Shown here: positions 48,341 to 59,166 of the stretch, in pieces
Position numbering within the stretch: the stretch's first letter is position 1
Layout of the letters: every line of letters starts with the position of its first letter
Source: Kaistia dalseonensis
Lineage (GTDB): Bacteria > Pseudomonadota > Alphaproteobacteria > Rhizobiales > Kaistiaceae
NCBI RefSeq assembly: GCF_030814715.1
Contig: NZ_JAUSVO010000003.1
Location: 620,001 to 684,000, forward strand
Direction of reading: 5' to 3'
DNA: 64,000 nucleotides
The notes under the pieces: model-generated
Told to the model about the DNA's origin: nothing
The model's database searches: none
What the model saw: only the letters and a program-made list of their open reading frames with translations
Translations under genes and position numbers: made by a program

Positions 48341-48461
48341 AAACTCTGATTGGGCGCAAAATCCAAGCGTTCAGCAGCTTTCAGAGGAGGTTGGTTCGGG
48401 CGTCTGGTGCTTTTTCTGGTACAAAAGCTGGTACGCAGAGGCCGTATTGTCGAACACGAAT

Positions 48462-48674
48462 TATATACGCTCGATTCGCCACAGCTTCCAGGACCGCTTG
48501 ACGGCCGCCGACATGCCCGATCGCCTGCAGGCCGACTTGATGGGCCACAAGTTCAACCGTCCCCGCTATGGCGAAGGACCGACACTCGAGCACAAGCTCG
48601 AATGGTTGAAGCGGGTCAACGTCAGCGACGTCGAAGATGCATCTGCAGCCGCAAATTGGGAGATCCGGCAGTAG
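48462..48674 (+). pseudogene. Tyrosine-integrase C-terminal fragment
   Basis: The segment reads YIRSIRHSFQDRLTAADMPD, then LQADLMGHKFNRPRYGEGPT and LEHKLEWLKRVNV. This keeps the HxxR-like box (HSFQDR), the LMGH motif and a tyrosine in about the place of the catalytic one (RYG). The first three quarters of an integrase are missing. The open frame upstream (from 48312) runs through the tRNA fragment and is not part of the protein. Confidence 0.6.
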
Positions 48675-49022
48675 GTCAGATTGAATTCGGAAGGCACCGA
48701 ATACCAGCAGAGCTCTCCGGGAGCGGGAAACGATCCGAAAGCGGACTGGGCATTAGCCGAAGAAATTTCGAGAATTCCGATTGCGCTAGTCATTCGTCCT
48801 TGCGCTCTTTCTGGTCCTATCGAGCCTGTTGCCTGACATTCTGATCACATAGACCCTTGGCACCGTAACTTCGTCTAGCGACCTGTACGAACGTCGGCGT
48901 GTAAGCGTCCAATCGCCGCCGTGCGACCGAACCGGACATTCGTATTCTGGTTGCGCTGCATGTTGCCCCAAGGATGAGGGTCACAACCCCATCCGTCCGA
49001 CGCTATGGTCAACGGCTTCTCG
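48675..49022. other. Intergenic region without recognised gene
   Basis: About 350 bases between the integrase fragment and the AraC stop, AT-richer than the flanks. No family match, hairpin or promoter could be supported. Confidence 0.4.
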
Positions 49023-49925
49023 CTAATCGCCTGACGCCAAGACATCTGGACTCGATATCGAACGCAGACGTTTGCTGTCTTTGGCCGGCGAAGCCCCAAA
49101 CAGTCGTCTGTACTCTCGGCTAAATTGGGAGACGCTCTCATATCCAACGAAGAAAGCAGCACTGGCAATGTCATCTTGCAAGACAAGCATTCGCCGGCGG
49201 GCCTCATGAAGGCGAATTTGCTTCTGATATTGGATCGGAGACAACGTCGTCACAGCCTTAAAGTGTTTATGAAATACTGAAACACTCATCCCAGCGACTC
49301 TGGCGAGATCCTCGACACCAATCGATGAGTTATACTTCTCTCGTATCCATGCCATTGATGTTCGAATTCGGGAGAGGCGGCTGTTGGAATTGGCGATTTG
49401 TTGCAGGAGCGCTCCTTGGGGACCATTGAGCAGTCGGAAAATGATCTCCCGCTCTATTAATGGCGCGAGCACAGATATTTCTTCCGGTCTGTTGAGCAGG
49501 TCGCTCATTCTTCGCCACGCATCCAAGAGATGCGGATCCGCCGAATTGACCGCAAATCCACACGCCACGGAGGCCTCTGCTACGCTGGGCGTTTCCAGCA
49601 GCACTGATGCAATGATCGCCGGATCGAGATAGAAATTGATGGCGAGGTAAGGCCGATCGCTGCTCGCTTCGGCGATCTGGCCAAGGGCCGGAACTTCGAT
49701 TGCTGCGACGAAGTACTCGCCTTCTTTGTATTTCAGCACCGTGTCGCCGATCAGAACGCGCTTCGCGCCCTGGAGGACGAGGCAGAGAACCGGCACATAG
49801 AGTACCGGAACCAGCTCTGTAGCCATTGCCTGGCGCAGGAACTCGAACCGCGCGATGGGCGTGACCGTCTTCTGCTTGGTCGAGTGTTGCAGCGCCAAGC
49901 GCCGCAGTTCTTCAAGTGTGCTCAT
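49023..49925 (-). CDS. AraC-family regulator (AraC_N type)
   Basis: The 300-residue protein has the N-terminal AraC_N domain (VLYVPVLCLVLQGAKRVLIG, LKYKEGEYFVAAIEVP) and the C-terminal HTH with ARVAGMSVSVFHKHFKAVTT and AAFFVGYESVSQFSREYRRL, then FGASPAKD. The start at 49925 fits the beginning of the family, though AGGGAG abuts the ATG directly, so a TTG a few codons later is possible. It is divergent from the secreted protein gene at 50110, its likely target. GC content is lower than in the surrounding enzymes. Confidence 0.88.
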   Translation of the reverse strand: MSTLEELRRLALQHSTKQKTVTPIARFEFLRQAMATELVPVLYVPVLCLVLQGAKRVLIGDTVLKYKEGEYFVAAIEVPALGQIAEASSDRPYLAINFYLDPAIIASVLLETPSVAEASVACGFAVNSADPHLLDAWRRMSDLLNRPEEISVLAPLIEREIIFRLLNGPQGALLQQIANSNSRLSRIRTSMAWIREKYNSSIGVEDLARVAGMSVSVFHKHFKAVTTLSPIQYQKQIRLHEARRRMLVLQDDIASAAFFVGYESVSQFSREYRRLFGASPAKDSKRLRSISSPDVLASGD

Positions 49926-50109
49926 CTCCCTAGGGTAGTGCAACCTCCCGACCAAACACAACGTATCGAGAGAATTAGGCAAGATGTCAGGATAATTGGG
50001 CACGTGCCAACGATCCCGAAGACCTACCGTTAAGCTAGAGGCTGCCGACATGGCGCAAGGGGCCGTTCGTCGGGCGCTTATGTTTCGATGTCCAGAAGGG
50101 AGAAGTGCG

Positions 50110-52040
<1,931 letters not shown>

Positions 52041-52241
52041 TCAAGGAGCCTTGCTCTAACCGGCCGACCGCTCAGGGCGCCATGCACAGTCCTCAAGAAA
52101 GACGGCGTTGGGCCAACAGGAGGCAATTGATCGCGAGGCGATGCATGTCCTCCATCGAACAGATCTGGCATTCAAACTCACCCTCCACTTAACTGCCGGC
52201 AATTTTTGCGGGGATCGGATTTGCGTGATACGATTGTATAG

Positions 52242-52775
52242 TTGCCGTCACCGCACCCGGTTCTCCCCGCCAAGGAGGGCCTACCGATTCCGTCTTCAGC
52301 CGCACACGTCGCCGGCACCCAGCGCGCTTATGCAAGCTCCCCCAGCCGGGAACACGCCAGACTTCTGCGGGATGGCTGCGCCAAGCTTCTCTATAGGGCT
52401 ATCCTGACCCTTGCAGCGCAGCCCGATCGCGAGCGTGGCTGGCTGAGCAGCCCACGCTCATGCATGCCGGAGCACGTGCGCGAAGCCGTCGAGTCGTTCG
52501 GCTGGCAGGCCGCGCGGGCAGCGCGGTTCTCTCCTGAGCCCAAGGACATCGATCATTATCTCGACGTGCTCGCCTGGCTGTCCTGGCTTGGCCGGCAGAA
52601 CGATGGGGCGCGCAATGTGCGGATCATCACCGCACGAGCGTTCGGCACGCCAACATGGAAGCTGGCCGCGAAATTCGGCAAACATGACGAGACCATCCGC
52701 CGATGGGAGAATGCCGCGATCGACGACATCGTCCGGCAGTTTCACGAAGAGATTGTCAAGATCGGCATGAAATGA
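52242..52775 (+). CDS. DUF6362-like protein with a phage-type HTH
   Basis: The 177-residue product has a C-terminal region like DUF6362: DIDHYLDVLAWLSWLGRQND and WKLAAKFGKHDETIRRWENA, the latter a helix-turn-helix. Such proteins are common in alphaproteobacterial prophages, where they resemble small terminase-type DNA-binding proteins. The start is uncertain: a TTG at 52242 has no ribosome site, and GGAGGG near 52275 precedes no standard codon. It begins the mobile-element-like region. The preceding 200 bases contain a possible -10 (TATAGT at 52236). Confidence 0.6.
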   Translation: MPSPHPVLPAKEGLPIPSSAAHVAGTQRAYASSPSREHARLLRDGCAKLLYRAILTLAAQPDRERGWLSSPRSCMPEHVREAVESFGWQAARAARFSPEPKDIDHYLDVLAWLSWLGRQNDGARNVRIITARAFGTPTWKLAAKFGKHDETIRRWENAAIDDIVRQFHEEIVKIGMK

Positions 52776-52843
52776 ACCATTTCTTGCACAGCCATGGATT
52801 ATGGCGTCTCTCATAACGAGATGCTTCGCCAGAGGGCAGTGCA

Positions 52844-53383
52844 ATGACCATAAAGCCGGACTTCACCAGCCGCGCCCTATACACCATCGGATATGAAGGC
52901 AGCGTACTGGCCGACTTCGTGGCTACGCTAGCCCTTCGTCACATAGAACTCGTCGTCGACGTGCGGGACGTACCGATCTCGCGAAAGCCTGGCTTTTCAA
53001 AACGCGCGCTAGAGTCTCAATTGGCTGCAGCAGGAATTGACTATTTGCACATCAGGTCTCTCGGCGACCCCAAGGCAGGTAGGATCGCAGCGCGAGAGGG
53101 TCGGTTCGACGAGTTCCGATCGATCTATTCACAACATTTGACAACGGATGCAGCACAACTCGGATTGGATAGTGCAATTGCTGCTGCAACCGGACGCTCG
53201 GCATGCTTACTCTGCTTTGAACGCGATTTTTCAAATTGTCATCGTCGAATGGTTGCGGATGCGATGACGCGTAGGGCGGGATTTGTCGTTACGCACCTCG
53301 GCGTCAAAGCAGGTTTGGCCATGACGATCGAGAAAGCGGACCGAGCGCTACATGACCGAGCAGAGCAAGTCGGGTTCCGATGA
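52844..53383 (+). CDS. DUF488-family protein
   Basis: The 179-residue protein matches DUF488: LYTIGYEGSVLADFVATLAL at the start, ELVVDVRDVPISRKPGFSK, and the C-terminal motif LLCFERDFSNCHRRMVADAM, with the conserved Cys...CHR group. DUF488 proteins are thought to be nucleic-acid-related, but no reaction is established. The GC content is visibly lower than in the neighbouring minus-strand genes, so recent transfer is likely. Its end overlaps the next gene by 32 bases in another frame, so the two are probably translated together. Confidence 0.85.
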   Translation: MTIKPDFTSRALYTIGYEGSVLADFVATLALRHIELVVDVRDVPISRKPGFSKRALESQLAAAGIDYLHIRSLGDPKAGRIAAREGRFDEFRSIYSQHLTTDAAQLGLDSAIAAATGRSACLLCFERDFSNCHRRMVADAMTRRAGFVVTHLGVKAGLAMTIEKADRALHDRAEQVGFR

Positions 53384-54116
53384 AGTCGTAATCCTTATCA
53401 AGGCAGCCCCCAACGCCACTGCCCGCGGGGAGACCGTCTGCTGCGCCGGCTTGGACATCTACGGGAATTGGCGGCGCCTCTATCCGATTGCGTTCCGTCG
53501 GCTCACCAAGGATCAGCAGTTCGGTAGATGGGACCAGATCAGATATAACTGGCGCAAACCGAAGGATGACGGGCGGTTCGAAAGTCAGCGCGTTGATCAG
53601 GATACGATCCGGATTTTGCGCGAGCTCAAGCAGTCGGAAAGAGCCAGTTTCGTCGATAAGGCAGTGGTTTCGAGCCTAGTCAAAGAGCGCGAGCAAGGCA
53701 GAAGTCTAGCTGTCATCCGCCCTGAAATTCTGGGCTTCTCGTACGAGCGCAAACCTCAGGAGGAGTTCGACCGGGATCGTCGAAGTTTTGAGCTGCTGGC
53801 GCGTCAGGTCGATCTGTTCGCGAAGGAGTTGGCCGCGTATCAGCCCTGCCCTTACCGGTTCATCTACCGCTATCGGACCGAAGACGGCGATCGTCAGGGA
53901 ACCTGCCAAGATTGGGAGATCGAAGCCACATTTTTCAGATGGTCGAGATTGTACGGCGAGCAGACCGCGCTGGAGCGCATGATAGAGAAGTTCGGCGTCG
54001 AATACCCTCGACTGGGGATGGTATTGGCCATGGGCACGCATTCGCGATATCCGGACGTCTGGCTTATCAACGGTGTCTTGCGTGTCGATCGATTGGCACA
54101 ACCATCGCTGTTCTGA
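53352..54116 (+). CDS. Conserved partner of DUF488, function unknown
   Basis: The 254-residue protein starts with VVILIKAAPNATARGETVCC, then AGLDIYGNWRRLYPIAFRRL, and ends GMVLAMGTHSRYPDVWLING. I recall this start and end from uncharacterised proteins encoded beside DUF488 genes in many bacteria and archaea. In the centre are a helical charged region and CPYRFIYRYRTEDGDRQGTC. No catalytic motif is recognised. It overlaps the DUF488 gene by 32 bases, which indicates a fixed two-gene cassette. GC content is low like its partner. Confidence 0.7.
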   Translation: MTEQSKSGSDEVVILIKAAPNATARGETVCCAGLDIYGNWRRLYPIAFRRLTKDQQFGRWDQIRYNWRKPKDDGRFESQRVDQDTIRILRELKQSERASFVDKAVVSSLVKEREQGRSLAVIRPEILGFSYERKPQEEFDRDRRSFELLARQVDLFAKELAAYQPCPYRFIYRYRTEDGDRQGTCQDWEIEATFFRWSRLYGEQTALERMIEKFGVEYPRLGMVLAMGTHSRYPDVWLINGVLRVDRLAQPSLF

Positions 54117-54175
54117 TGTTTGAACTGTGGCCGCATCGGCAAACGCTGGTGGAGCATCAGAATGCCCCGCGTTCT

Positions 54176-55891
54176 TCATCCCCTGGCCGCCCTCACCCAG
54201 GCCGTCAGTTCAACCTCTCCCGGGCCCGGATAGGTTACGAGATCGAGCGTCCGAAGGGAGCCGAGCACGTTTCGCAAATGTCCGCTGGAGGCGTTCCAGC
54301 CGGCTCGGCGTGCGAGTTCGACACGCGTCAGGCAGCCGTCATCCGATCGCAGCAGAACGCCGAGCGCATCCCTCTGCGGCCCGGACAGTATCGCACTCAC
54401 CCGCTCGATGACGCCAATGCTCGAATCCGCTTCAGGTGCGGCGGAACGGCCCGCGTCCGTCATCGATACTCGCCCCTCGGCCGGATAGTCGACCAGCCCG
54501 GCTGCACGCAGTGAACCGGCAATATTCCTGAGGTGTCCCGACGTGACCTTCCATCCCGCGACCGCGGCGATCTGTGCGCGCGTCGGCATGGGCTCGCCGA
54601 GCTCGGCCCAGAACACCAGCGCCTCGAGCAGCTGCCGCTGCGGCCCGGACAAGCTTGATGAAGCATCCGCCGCCTTTCGGCGCACCGGCGCGGCAGCCGG
54701 TCGGAGTGGCTCGACGATCGCCGGTGCCGCATCAACCGGCAAACTTGCCGCTTGCTCGCTGGCGCCGAGCCGAGTGGTCGCGAGGAGAAGATCGGCGATC
54801 AGATCATGGTCGCGCTCGCCAGGGACATTGCGAAACCCCGCAATGTCCCGGAGCAGCGACGTCGCAGCGGCTTTCCAGCCGACGGTGACACCCGTGCGCG
54901 CCCCTTCGGCGTAGCCTCGCTCATAGCCTCGCTGCTCGATCGACGCCTTTTCCAGCTCGATCACCTCGGGCGCAATGCGAGCGCTGGTCGGCGCAACATC
55001 CGGCGCCGCAGGCGCGGCGGCCGAACCGAGCGCATCGCGGATCGCGGAAATATCAACCGTCGCCGCAGCCCTCGCCTCAACCAGGCGCTCGCCCGGCTCC
55101 GGCGTGCGCGACGTGTCGAGCGTTCGGATCGCCGGAAAATGGACCCGTCGCAGCACATCGGCCGCCGGGGACCAGATCCACCCTTCGCCGCGCGCCAGCT
55201 TCGGCAGGCTGGCCTGAACGACCTTGGCAGCGCCCTCGTCGGCGTTACCCTTGATCCAGCCCTCAAGCGCCTTCCGATCTTGTGGCGATGTCAGCTGCAT
55301 CGAGACCAGCGTCGAGATCTGGGACAAGACGGACTTGTCCAGGACCGCCGGCCGCTGCGTGATCGTCATCAGCCTGAAGCCCTTCACGCGGCCGCGCCGC
55401 GCGATCTTGTCGACAGCGCCCTTCAGCCGCTCGGCGCCCGGCGTCGGGTTCTGAGGTGCAAAGGCGTCCGCCTCGTCGAGAACCAGATGCAGTACCTCCC
55501 GATTTCGGGCGAAGAGCTCCTCGAAGAACGCCGTCAGAAATCGATTGGTTTCGCCGCCGGTCATGTCCGCGGTGACCACGATCGCCGCCGGCGCCACGCC
55601 TCGCGCGATCAGGCTACCCAGCTGTCCGCCCATGGTCGGATTGATCGGGACGTCGGCATGATCGCCGCCAAAGATCACGACCGGGAATGCCGGCGCGACG
55701 CCATCGGCGCTGGTGCGCAGGCCATGCCAGACATCGAGCGGATCGACAATGCAGACGCGGCGGCCGAGCTCGAGCAGCAGCTCGACAGCACCCTTCGCCA
55801 CATAGGTCTTGCCGGAGCCCGTCGTGCCGATGATGGCGAGCGGCGTATCCAGCAGCGCCGTCGGCAGGCCCGATTCCTCGGTCGTCGTCAT
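54176..55891 (-). CDS. HerA/FtsK-like ATPase with two C-terminal winged-helix repeats
   Basis: The 571-residue protein has Walker A IGTTGSGKTY (residues 21-30), Walker B LHLVLDEADAF (134-144) and the motif MTITQRP (175-181), as in DUF87/HerA DNA pumps. An Ala-rich linker follows (about 280-410). The last 150 residues hold two related domains, each starting LSGPQR and containing a GW..SGHLRN segment (GWKVTSGHLRNIAGSLRAAG and GWNASSGHLRNVLGSLRTLD). These look like tandem winged helices. No nuclease is fused or adjacent. It is the last gene of a long operon that includes ParB; a DNA-translocation or segregation role is likely. The start overlaps DUF1643 by 4 bases. Confidence 0.85.
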   Translation of the reverse strand: MTTTEESGLPTALLDTPLAIIGTTGSGKTYVAKGAVELLLELGRRVCIVDPLDVWHGLRTSADGVAPAFPVVIFGGDHADVPINPTMGGQLGSLIARGVAPAAIVVTADMTGGETNRFLTAFFEELFARNREVLHLVLDEADAFAPQNPTPGAERLKGAVDKIARRGRVKGFRLMTITQRPAVLDKSVLSQISTLVSMQLTSPQDRKALEGWIKGNADEGAAKVVQASLPKLARGEGWIWSPAADVLRRVHFPAIRTLDTSRTPEPGERLVEARAAATVDISAIRDALGSAAAPAAPDVAPTSARIAPEVIELEKASIEQRGYERGYAEGARTGVTVGWKAAATSLLRDIAGFRNVPGERDHDLIADLLLATTRLGASEQAASLPVDAAPAIVEPLRPAAAPVRRKAADASSSLSGPQRQLLEALVFWAELGEPMPTRAQIAAVAGWKVTSGHLRNIAGSLRAAGLVDYPAEGRVSMTDAGRSAAPEADSSIGVIERVSAILSGPQRDALGVLLRSDDGCLTRVELARRAGWNASSGHLRNVLGSLRTLDLVTYPGPGEVELTAWVRAARG

Positions 55892-56478
55892 CGGCTTGGG
55901 CTCCAGTAGACCGGGATCATGTCGTCAGGGACGCGATTGCGCCCCCGCGAAAGCGTGTGACGTGGCGAGCCATCTGCATTCGTGCCGAGGCAATGCCAGG
56001 CGATCGGACACCCGAGAGCGCGCTCGACCATCGCGAGCCACCGGGCCAGATCATCGGGCTCGGCGCCGTTGCCCCAGGCCGCAATGAAGAGGTCGCAGCC
56101 GGCGATCGCCGCAGCGGCCCGCTCGGCCGCGTCGCGAAGGACAATGTCGTTCCGGCCGAGCCGCTTGCGCCACTCCGCGAGTGCGACAGGCGAAGGCGAG
56201 CGGAACGGATAGACGTTGACCTTGACCAGCGATCCGAACCCCCACCGAAAGCTGAAGCCCATTTCGCGCAGCATGGTCGGGTCGTCGATGGACCCGTCGG
56301 CGCGCGAGGGATTGAGGCCGCACCAGGCGACGCATGGACCATCGGCCCATCGCCTGCGAAGCGACCAGCGCAGTTCGTTGTCGGCGCCACCGATCAGGGC
56401 GGTCCGCTCGATCGGTTCGGCTGGCCTGGTCGCCGATCTATCAGGCGGGAACGTCAGCGCGAGTTGACCCGGCAACAT
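55888..56478 (-). CDS. DUF1643 protein
   Basis: The 196-residue protein matches DUF1643: LRWSLRRRWADGPCVAWCGL, then NPSRADGSIDDPTMLREMGF and VKVNVYPFRSPSP, and a C-terminal HTLSRGRNRVPDDMIP. DUF1643 is frequent in phages and plasmids; no reaction is established. The ATG at 56478 is assumed from the family start; its ribosome site is weak and a longer frame exists. It overlaps the ATPase gene downstream by 4 bases. Confidence 0.82.
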   Translation of the reverse strand: MLPGQLALTFPPDRSATRPAEPIERTALIGGADNELRWSLRRRWADGPCVAWCGLNPSRADGSIDDPTMLREMGFSFRWGFGSLVKVNVYPFRSPSPVALAEWRKRLGRNDIVLRDAAERAAAAIAGCDLFIAAWGNGAEPDDLARWLAMVERALGCPIAWHCLGTNADGSPRHTLSRGRNRVPDDMIPVYWSPSR

Positions 56479-56506
56479 TATGCGACCCGCTGATGCTCGG
56501 ACCGGT

Positions 56507-56974
56507 TCATGTCGATCTCCTCTGGATCGCCCGGCACCAACCGCCGCAAAGCCGTTCGTGTTTGGGGTCCTCGTGACAGACGAACGGCGATCGCGACCGG
56601 ACGCATGCCTGATAGTCGCGCCGCGTATGCAGGCTCGTCGATGCTTCGCTGCCCTTACGGGCCGCGCAGCCCCCGCAGACCGACGGCAGCGCCGATTCCT
56701 TGGTTCGCTGGATGGCGCGAAGCTGCTGGCGCGGCAGTGACGGCCGCGCCCGGGGAACATAGGACAGGCAGGTGACCCCGGCGCCGGGGTCCGTGACCCA
56801 TCCACCTTCGGGCCAGGCGCCGCCGGACGCCATCTCGATCATGCCCTCGATGACCGCGCAACCGCCTTGCAGGTCGCAATGGCCGCACAGCATTTGATAG
56901 CAATTGGGCCAGTCGCTCCGCACTGGGCTATAGGGCGCACGCAGCGGCGCCGGCGAGCTGACCATCGCCCTCAT
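56507..56974 (-). CDS. Cysteine-rich phage-type zinc-binding protein
   Basis: The 155-residue protein has paired cysteines typical of zinc sites: YQMLCGHCDLQGGC, SVCGGCAARKGSE, and FVCHEDPKHERLCGGW. It resembles uncharacterised prophage proteins with the order C..C, G.W, C..C and CH. The ATG overlaps the stop of the upstream HTH gene by 4 bases, and 28 bases separate it from DUF1643. Likely a nucleic-acid-binding accessory protein; function unknown. Confidence 0.68.
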   Translation of the reverse strand: MRAMVSSPAPLRAPYSPVRSDWPNCYQMLCGHCDLQGGCAVIEGMIEMASGGAWPEGGWVTDPGAGVTCLSYVPRARPSLPRQQLRAIQRTKESALPSVCGGCAARKGSEASTSLHTRRDYQACVRSRSPFVCHEDPKHERLCGGWCRAIQRRST

Positions 56975-57396
56975 GACTGCACCCGCAACAGACCGAGACG
57001 GCCGGCGGCTGCGAAGATGACGCCATAGGGCTGGCGCATCATGGCGGCCACGCTGGTCAGTCGAACGCCGCGCCGCAGGAGAGAGGCGAGTTGGGCGTCG
57101 TCACCTTCCGCCCATGGGCGTTCGGCTCCGCGATCGTGCAGCGTCGCCTGCATGCGGCGCACAGGGCCGAAGCGGCGTGGCTCGTCGCCCGGCGGCCGCC
57201 GCGCAAAGGCGGGAACGGCAATGCCGGAGCTCCGGGCCTTTCGCAGCACGCCATAAATCGTCTCGATCGAGATCCGCATGGTCTCGGCGATGACGACGGG
57301 CGGCCGCCCCGCCAACGCATGCTCGACGATCTCGGCGTCGCGTGCCTCGCGCCACGGGCGTCCCGAACTGGATGCGGATATGGGAGAGCCACGCAT
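56971..57396 (-). CDS. Double-HTH DNA-binding protein with GcrA-like C-terminus
   Basis: The 141-residue protein has one HTH-like region near the start (DAEIVEHALAGRPPVVIAET, then MRISIETIYGVLRKAR). A second one at the end reads DDAQLASLLRRGVRLTSVAA, then MMRQPYGVIFAAAGRLGLLR. The second resembles the DNA-binding part of GcrA, the alphaproteobacterial cell-cycle regulator, with its W..ED..L..L...G.S...IA...G pattern and final RLGL. It overlaps ParB upstream (ATGA) and the zinc protein downstream by 4 bases. It may be an operon regulator. Confidence 0.65.
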   Translation of the reverse strand: MRGSPISASSSGRPWREARDAEIVEHALAGRPPVVIAETMRISIETIYGVLRKARSSGIAVPAFARRPPGDEPRRFGPVRRMQATLHDRGAERPWAEGDDAQLASLLRRGVRLTSVAAMMRQPYGVIFAAAGRLGLLRVQS

Positions 57397-59165
57397 CAGC
57401 CTGCCCTCCCCGGCCCGGCATAATGGGCGGTTCGGAACTCGGGCGGCAGCCAGCCGGTGCCTGGAACGTTGGCGATGGCAAAGGCGACCACGTCCCCCTT
57501 CTTCATCTTCGCCGTCTTGACCTGGTCTTCGGCGAAGCCGGCTTCGTGAATCGCCTGGGCGACCAGCGGCTTGCTGATCCCCCCGAAATAATCCGCGGCG
57601 TCGAATGTCTGGCGGATCGCCCCCTCGAGCCGCTCGCCGTTCATCGCGCCGAGCAGCGCGGCAATGCCCTCGTTGGCGAGTGGCGGCTGGTCGACGGACA
57701 TTCGTTGCAGATCCACCGCACGTGCGGCGATGCCGGCGGCGACCGCGAAGAGTTCGCCGTCCGTCATCGCAGACAGCCTGGCGAAGATCGCGCCAAAGGT
57801 CTCGACACTTTCGGGTCGCCGGGTCACACGGCCATAGCCGTTGCGCTGCACGCGGATCGGGTCGCTGTAGGCCTCGTGCGACAGAAACCCCGACAGCAGG
57901 GCGACGAGACCGACGCGCGGCTCCTCGGCGATCGCCTGTTGCGTCGCCTCGGTCAGCTTGATCGAAAGGCGATGCATCATCGCATTGGAGATCGTCGGCA
58001 CTTTCGACTCCGCACCGCCGGCATCCTCGGCCGCCGATGCCGATGCAGTGGCCTTGGCCGGTTTCACCACGCCAGGTCGCAGATCGAGATGTCCCGCGCC
58101 GTCCAGCCTGACGATGACGCCAGAAGCCTCCCGCTCTTCGTCCGTATATGGTCGCAGCTGCAGTTCGCGCTTGAGCTCGCGCAGTTCCTGGATGTCGTCC
58201 TCCGACGCCGTTCCGGTCTCGACGCGCTCGTTGAGCTCGGCCCTCAAGGCCAGTTCTGCCTGCGAGCCCCGCGCCGGGGCTTTTTCCGTCCTCGACCAGC
58301 CGTAATACGCCGACGGCGGCAGTTCCCAGTCGAGCTCCGCCCAGGACCAGCCCTCGCCGATCAGCCGTTCGCATTCCGCCTTCAGCTTGGCCTGCATCAG
58401 GTCCTTGAGCAGGCCGGGATCCGATATGGCGTGGTTGGTGCCGAACAGGTCCTCGACCAGCGATCCGCCGGCGGCGAGGTAAGCCCGCTTGCCGACGAAC
58501 TGCAGATTCTGGATCGCCGCCCGATCGCCGGCGCCGAACTGCGCGCGGATGACCTCCGGCCAGAAGCGTCCGGCCTTCGCCAGCTGTTCGTAGACCGCAT
58601 CCTGCTCGGCAAGCGACGGCGCGAGCGTGAAGGCGCGCACGCAGTCCATTTCGTTGCGACTATCGCCGAAGGCACCCGCGCGCCAGGCGTCGATGATATT
58701 CGGCGAGAGCCGGCCGAGCGCGAGCATGCGGCTGACATTGCGGGGATCGATGCCGAACCGGCGCGCGATGTCGGCCTCGCCGAGCCCATCTTCCGCGAGT
58801 GCCATGAAGGCGACGTATTCGTCGGCCGGATGCAGGGCCTCGCGGATCACATTGGCGGCGAGCGATATTTCCTTCGCATCCGCGCCCGCGGCGATCTCCT
58901 CGCATTTGACGGGATGATCGGCGCGAATACTCCCCTCCTTCGCGAGCAGGAAGAACCCGGCCAGGCGACGGTTGCCGTCGCTGACGAAAATTCCGCCCTC
59001 GAGCGATTTGACGACGAGCGGATGGATCTGACCATGCGCCTGCAGCGAGGCCGCCATGCCGTCGATATCGTCATTACGGCCCTTGGTTCGCGCATTGATC
59101 GGCGGGTCGGCCTCATGGCCGAAGCGGAGAAGGTTGAGCGGGATCAGCGTCGATGCTTCGGCCAT
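57396..59165 (-). CDS. ParB/RepB/Spo0J-family partition-like protein
   Basis: The 589-residue protein has an N-terminal ParB/Srx-type CTPase-like fold (GMAASLQAHGQIHPLVVKSL, then the phosphate motif SDGNRRL, residues 63-69). Next comes a KorB/ParB HTH (EADIARRFGIDPRNVSRMLA, about 128-147). The long C-terminal half (about 240-589) includes an Ala-rich linker and an unfamiliar domain with MMHRLSIKLTEATQQAIAEE. No parA gene is adjacent. Such long ParB proteins are common in phage-plasmids and integrative elements of Hyphomicrobiales. It overlaps the HTH gene by one codon and follows the repressor gene by one base. Confidence 0.86.
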   Translation of the reverse strand: MAEASTLIPLNLLRFGHEADPPINARTKGRNDDIDGMAASLQAHGQIHPLVVKSLEGGIFVSDGNRRLAGFFLLAKEGSIRADHPVKCEEIAAGADAKEISLAANVIREALHPADEYVAFMALAEDGLGEADIARRFGIDPRNVSRMLALGRLSPNIIDAWRAGAFGDSRNEMDCVRAFTLAPSLAEQDAVYEQLAKAGRFWPEVIRAQFGAGDRAAIQNLQFVGKRAYLAAGGSLVEDLFGTNHAISDPGLLKDLMQAKLKAECERLIGEGWSWAELDWELPPSAYYGWSRTEKAPARGSQAELALRAELNERVETGTASEDDIQELRELKRELQLRPYTDEEREASGVIVRLDGAGHLDLRPGVVKPAKATASASAAEDAGGAESKVPTISNAMMHRLSIKLTEATQQAIAEEPRVGLVALLSGFLSHEAYSDPIRVQRNGYGRVTRRPESVETFGAIFARLSAMTDGELFAVAAGIAARAVDLQRMSVDQPPLANEGIAALLGAMNGERLEGAIRQTFDAADYFGGISKPLVAQAIHEAGFAEDQVKTAKMKKGDVVAFAIANVPGTGWLPPEFRTAHYAGPGRAG

Positions 59166-59166
59166 T

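Noticed and set aside
47954-48349. 131-residue open frame ending GGGSGIRT
   Set aside because: This ending comes from translating a tRNA 3' end; the frame crosses a non-coding repeat block.
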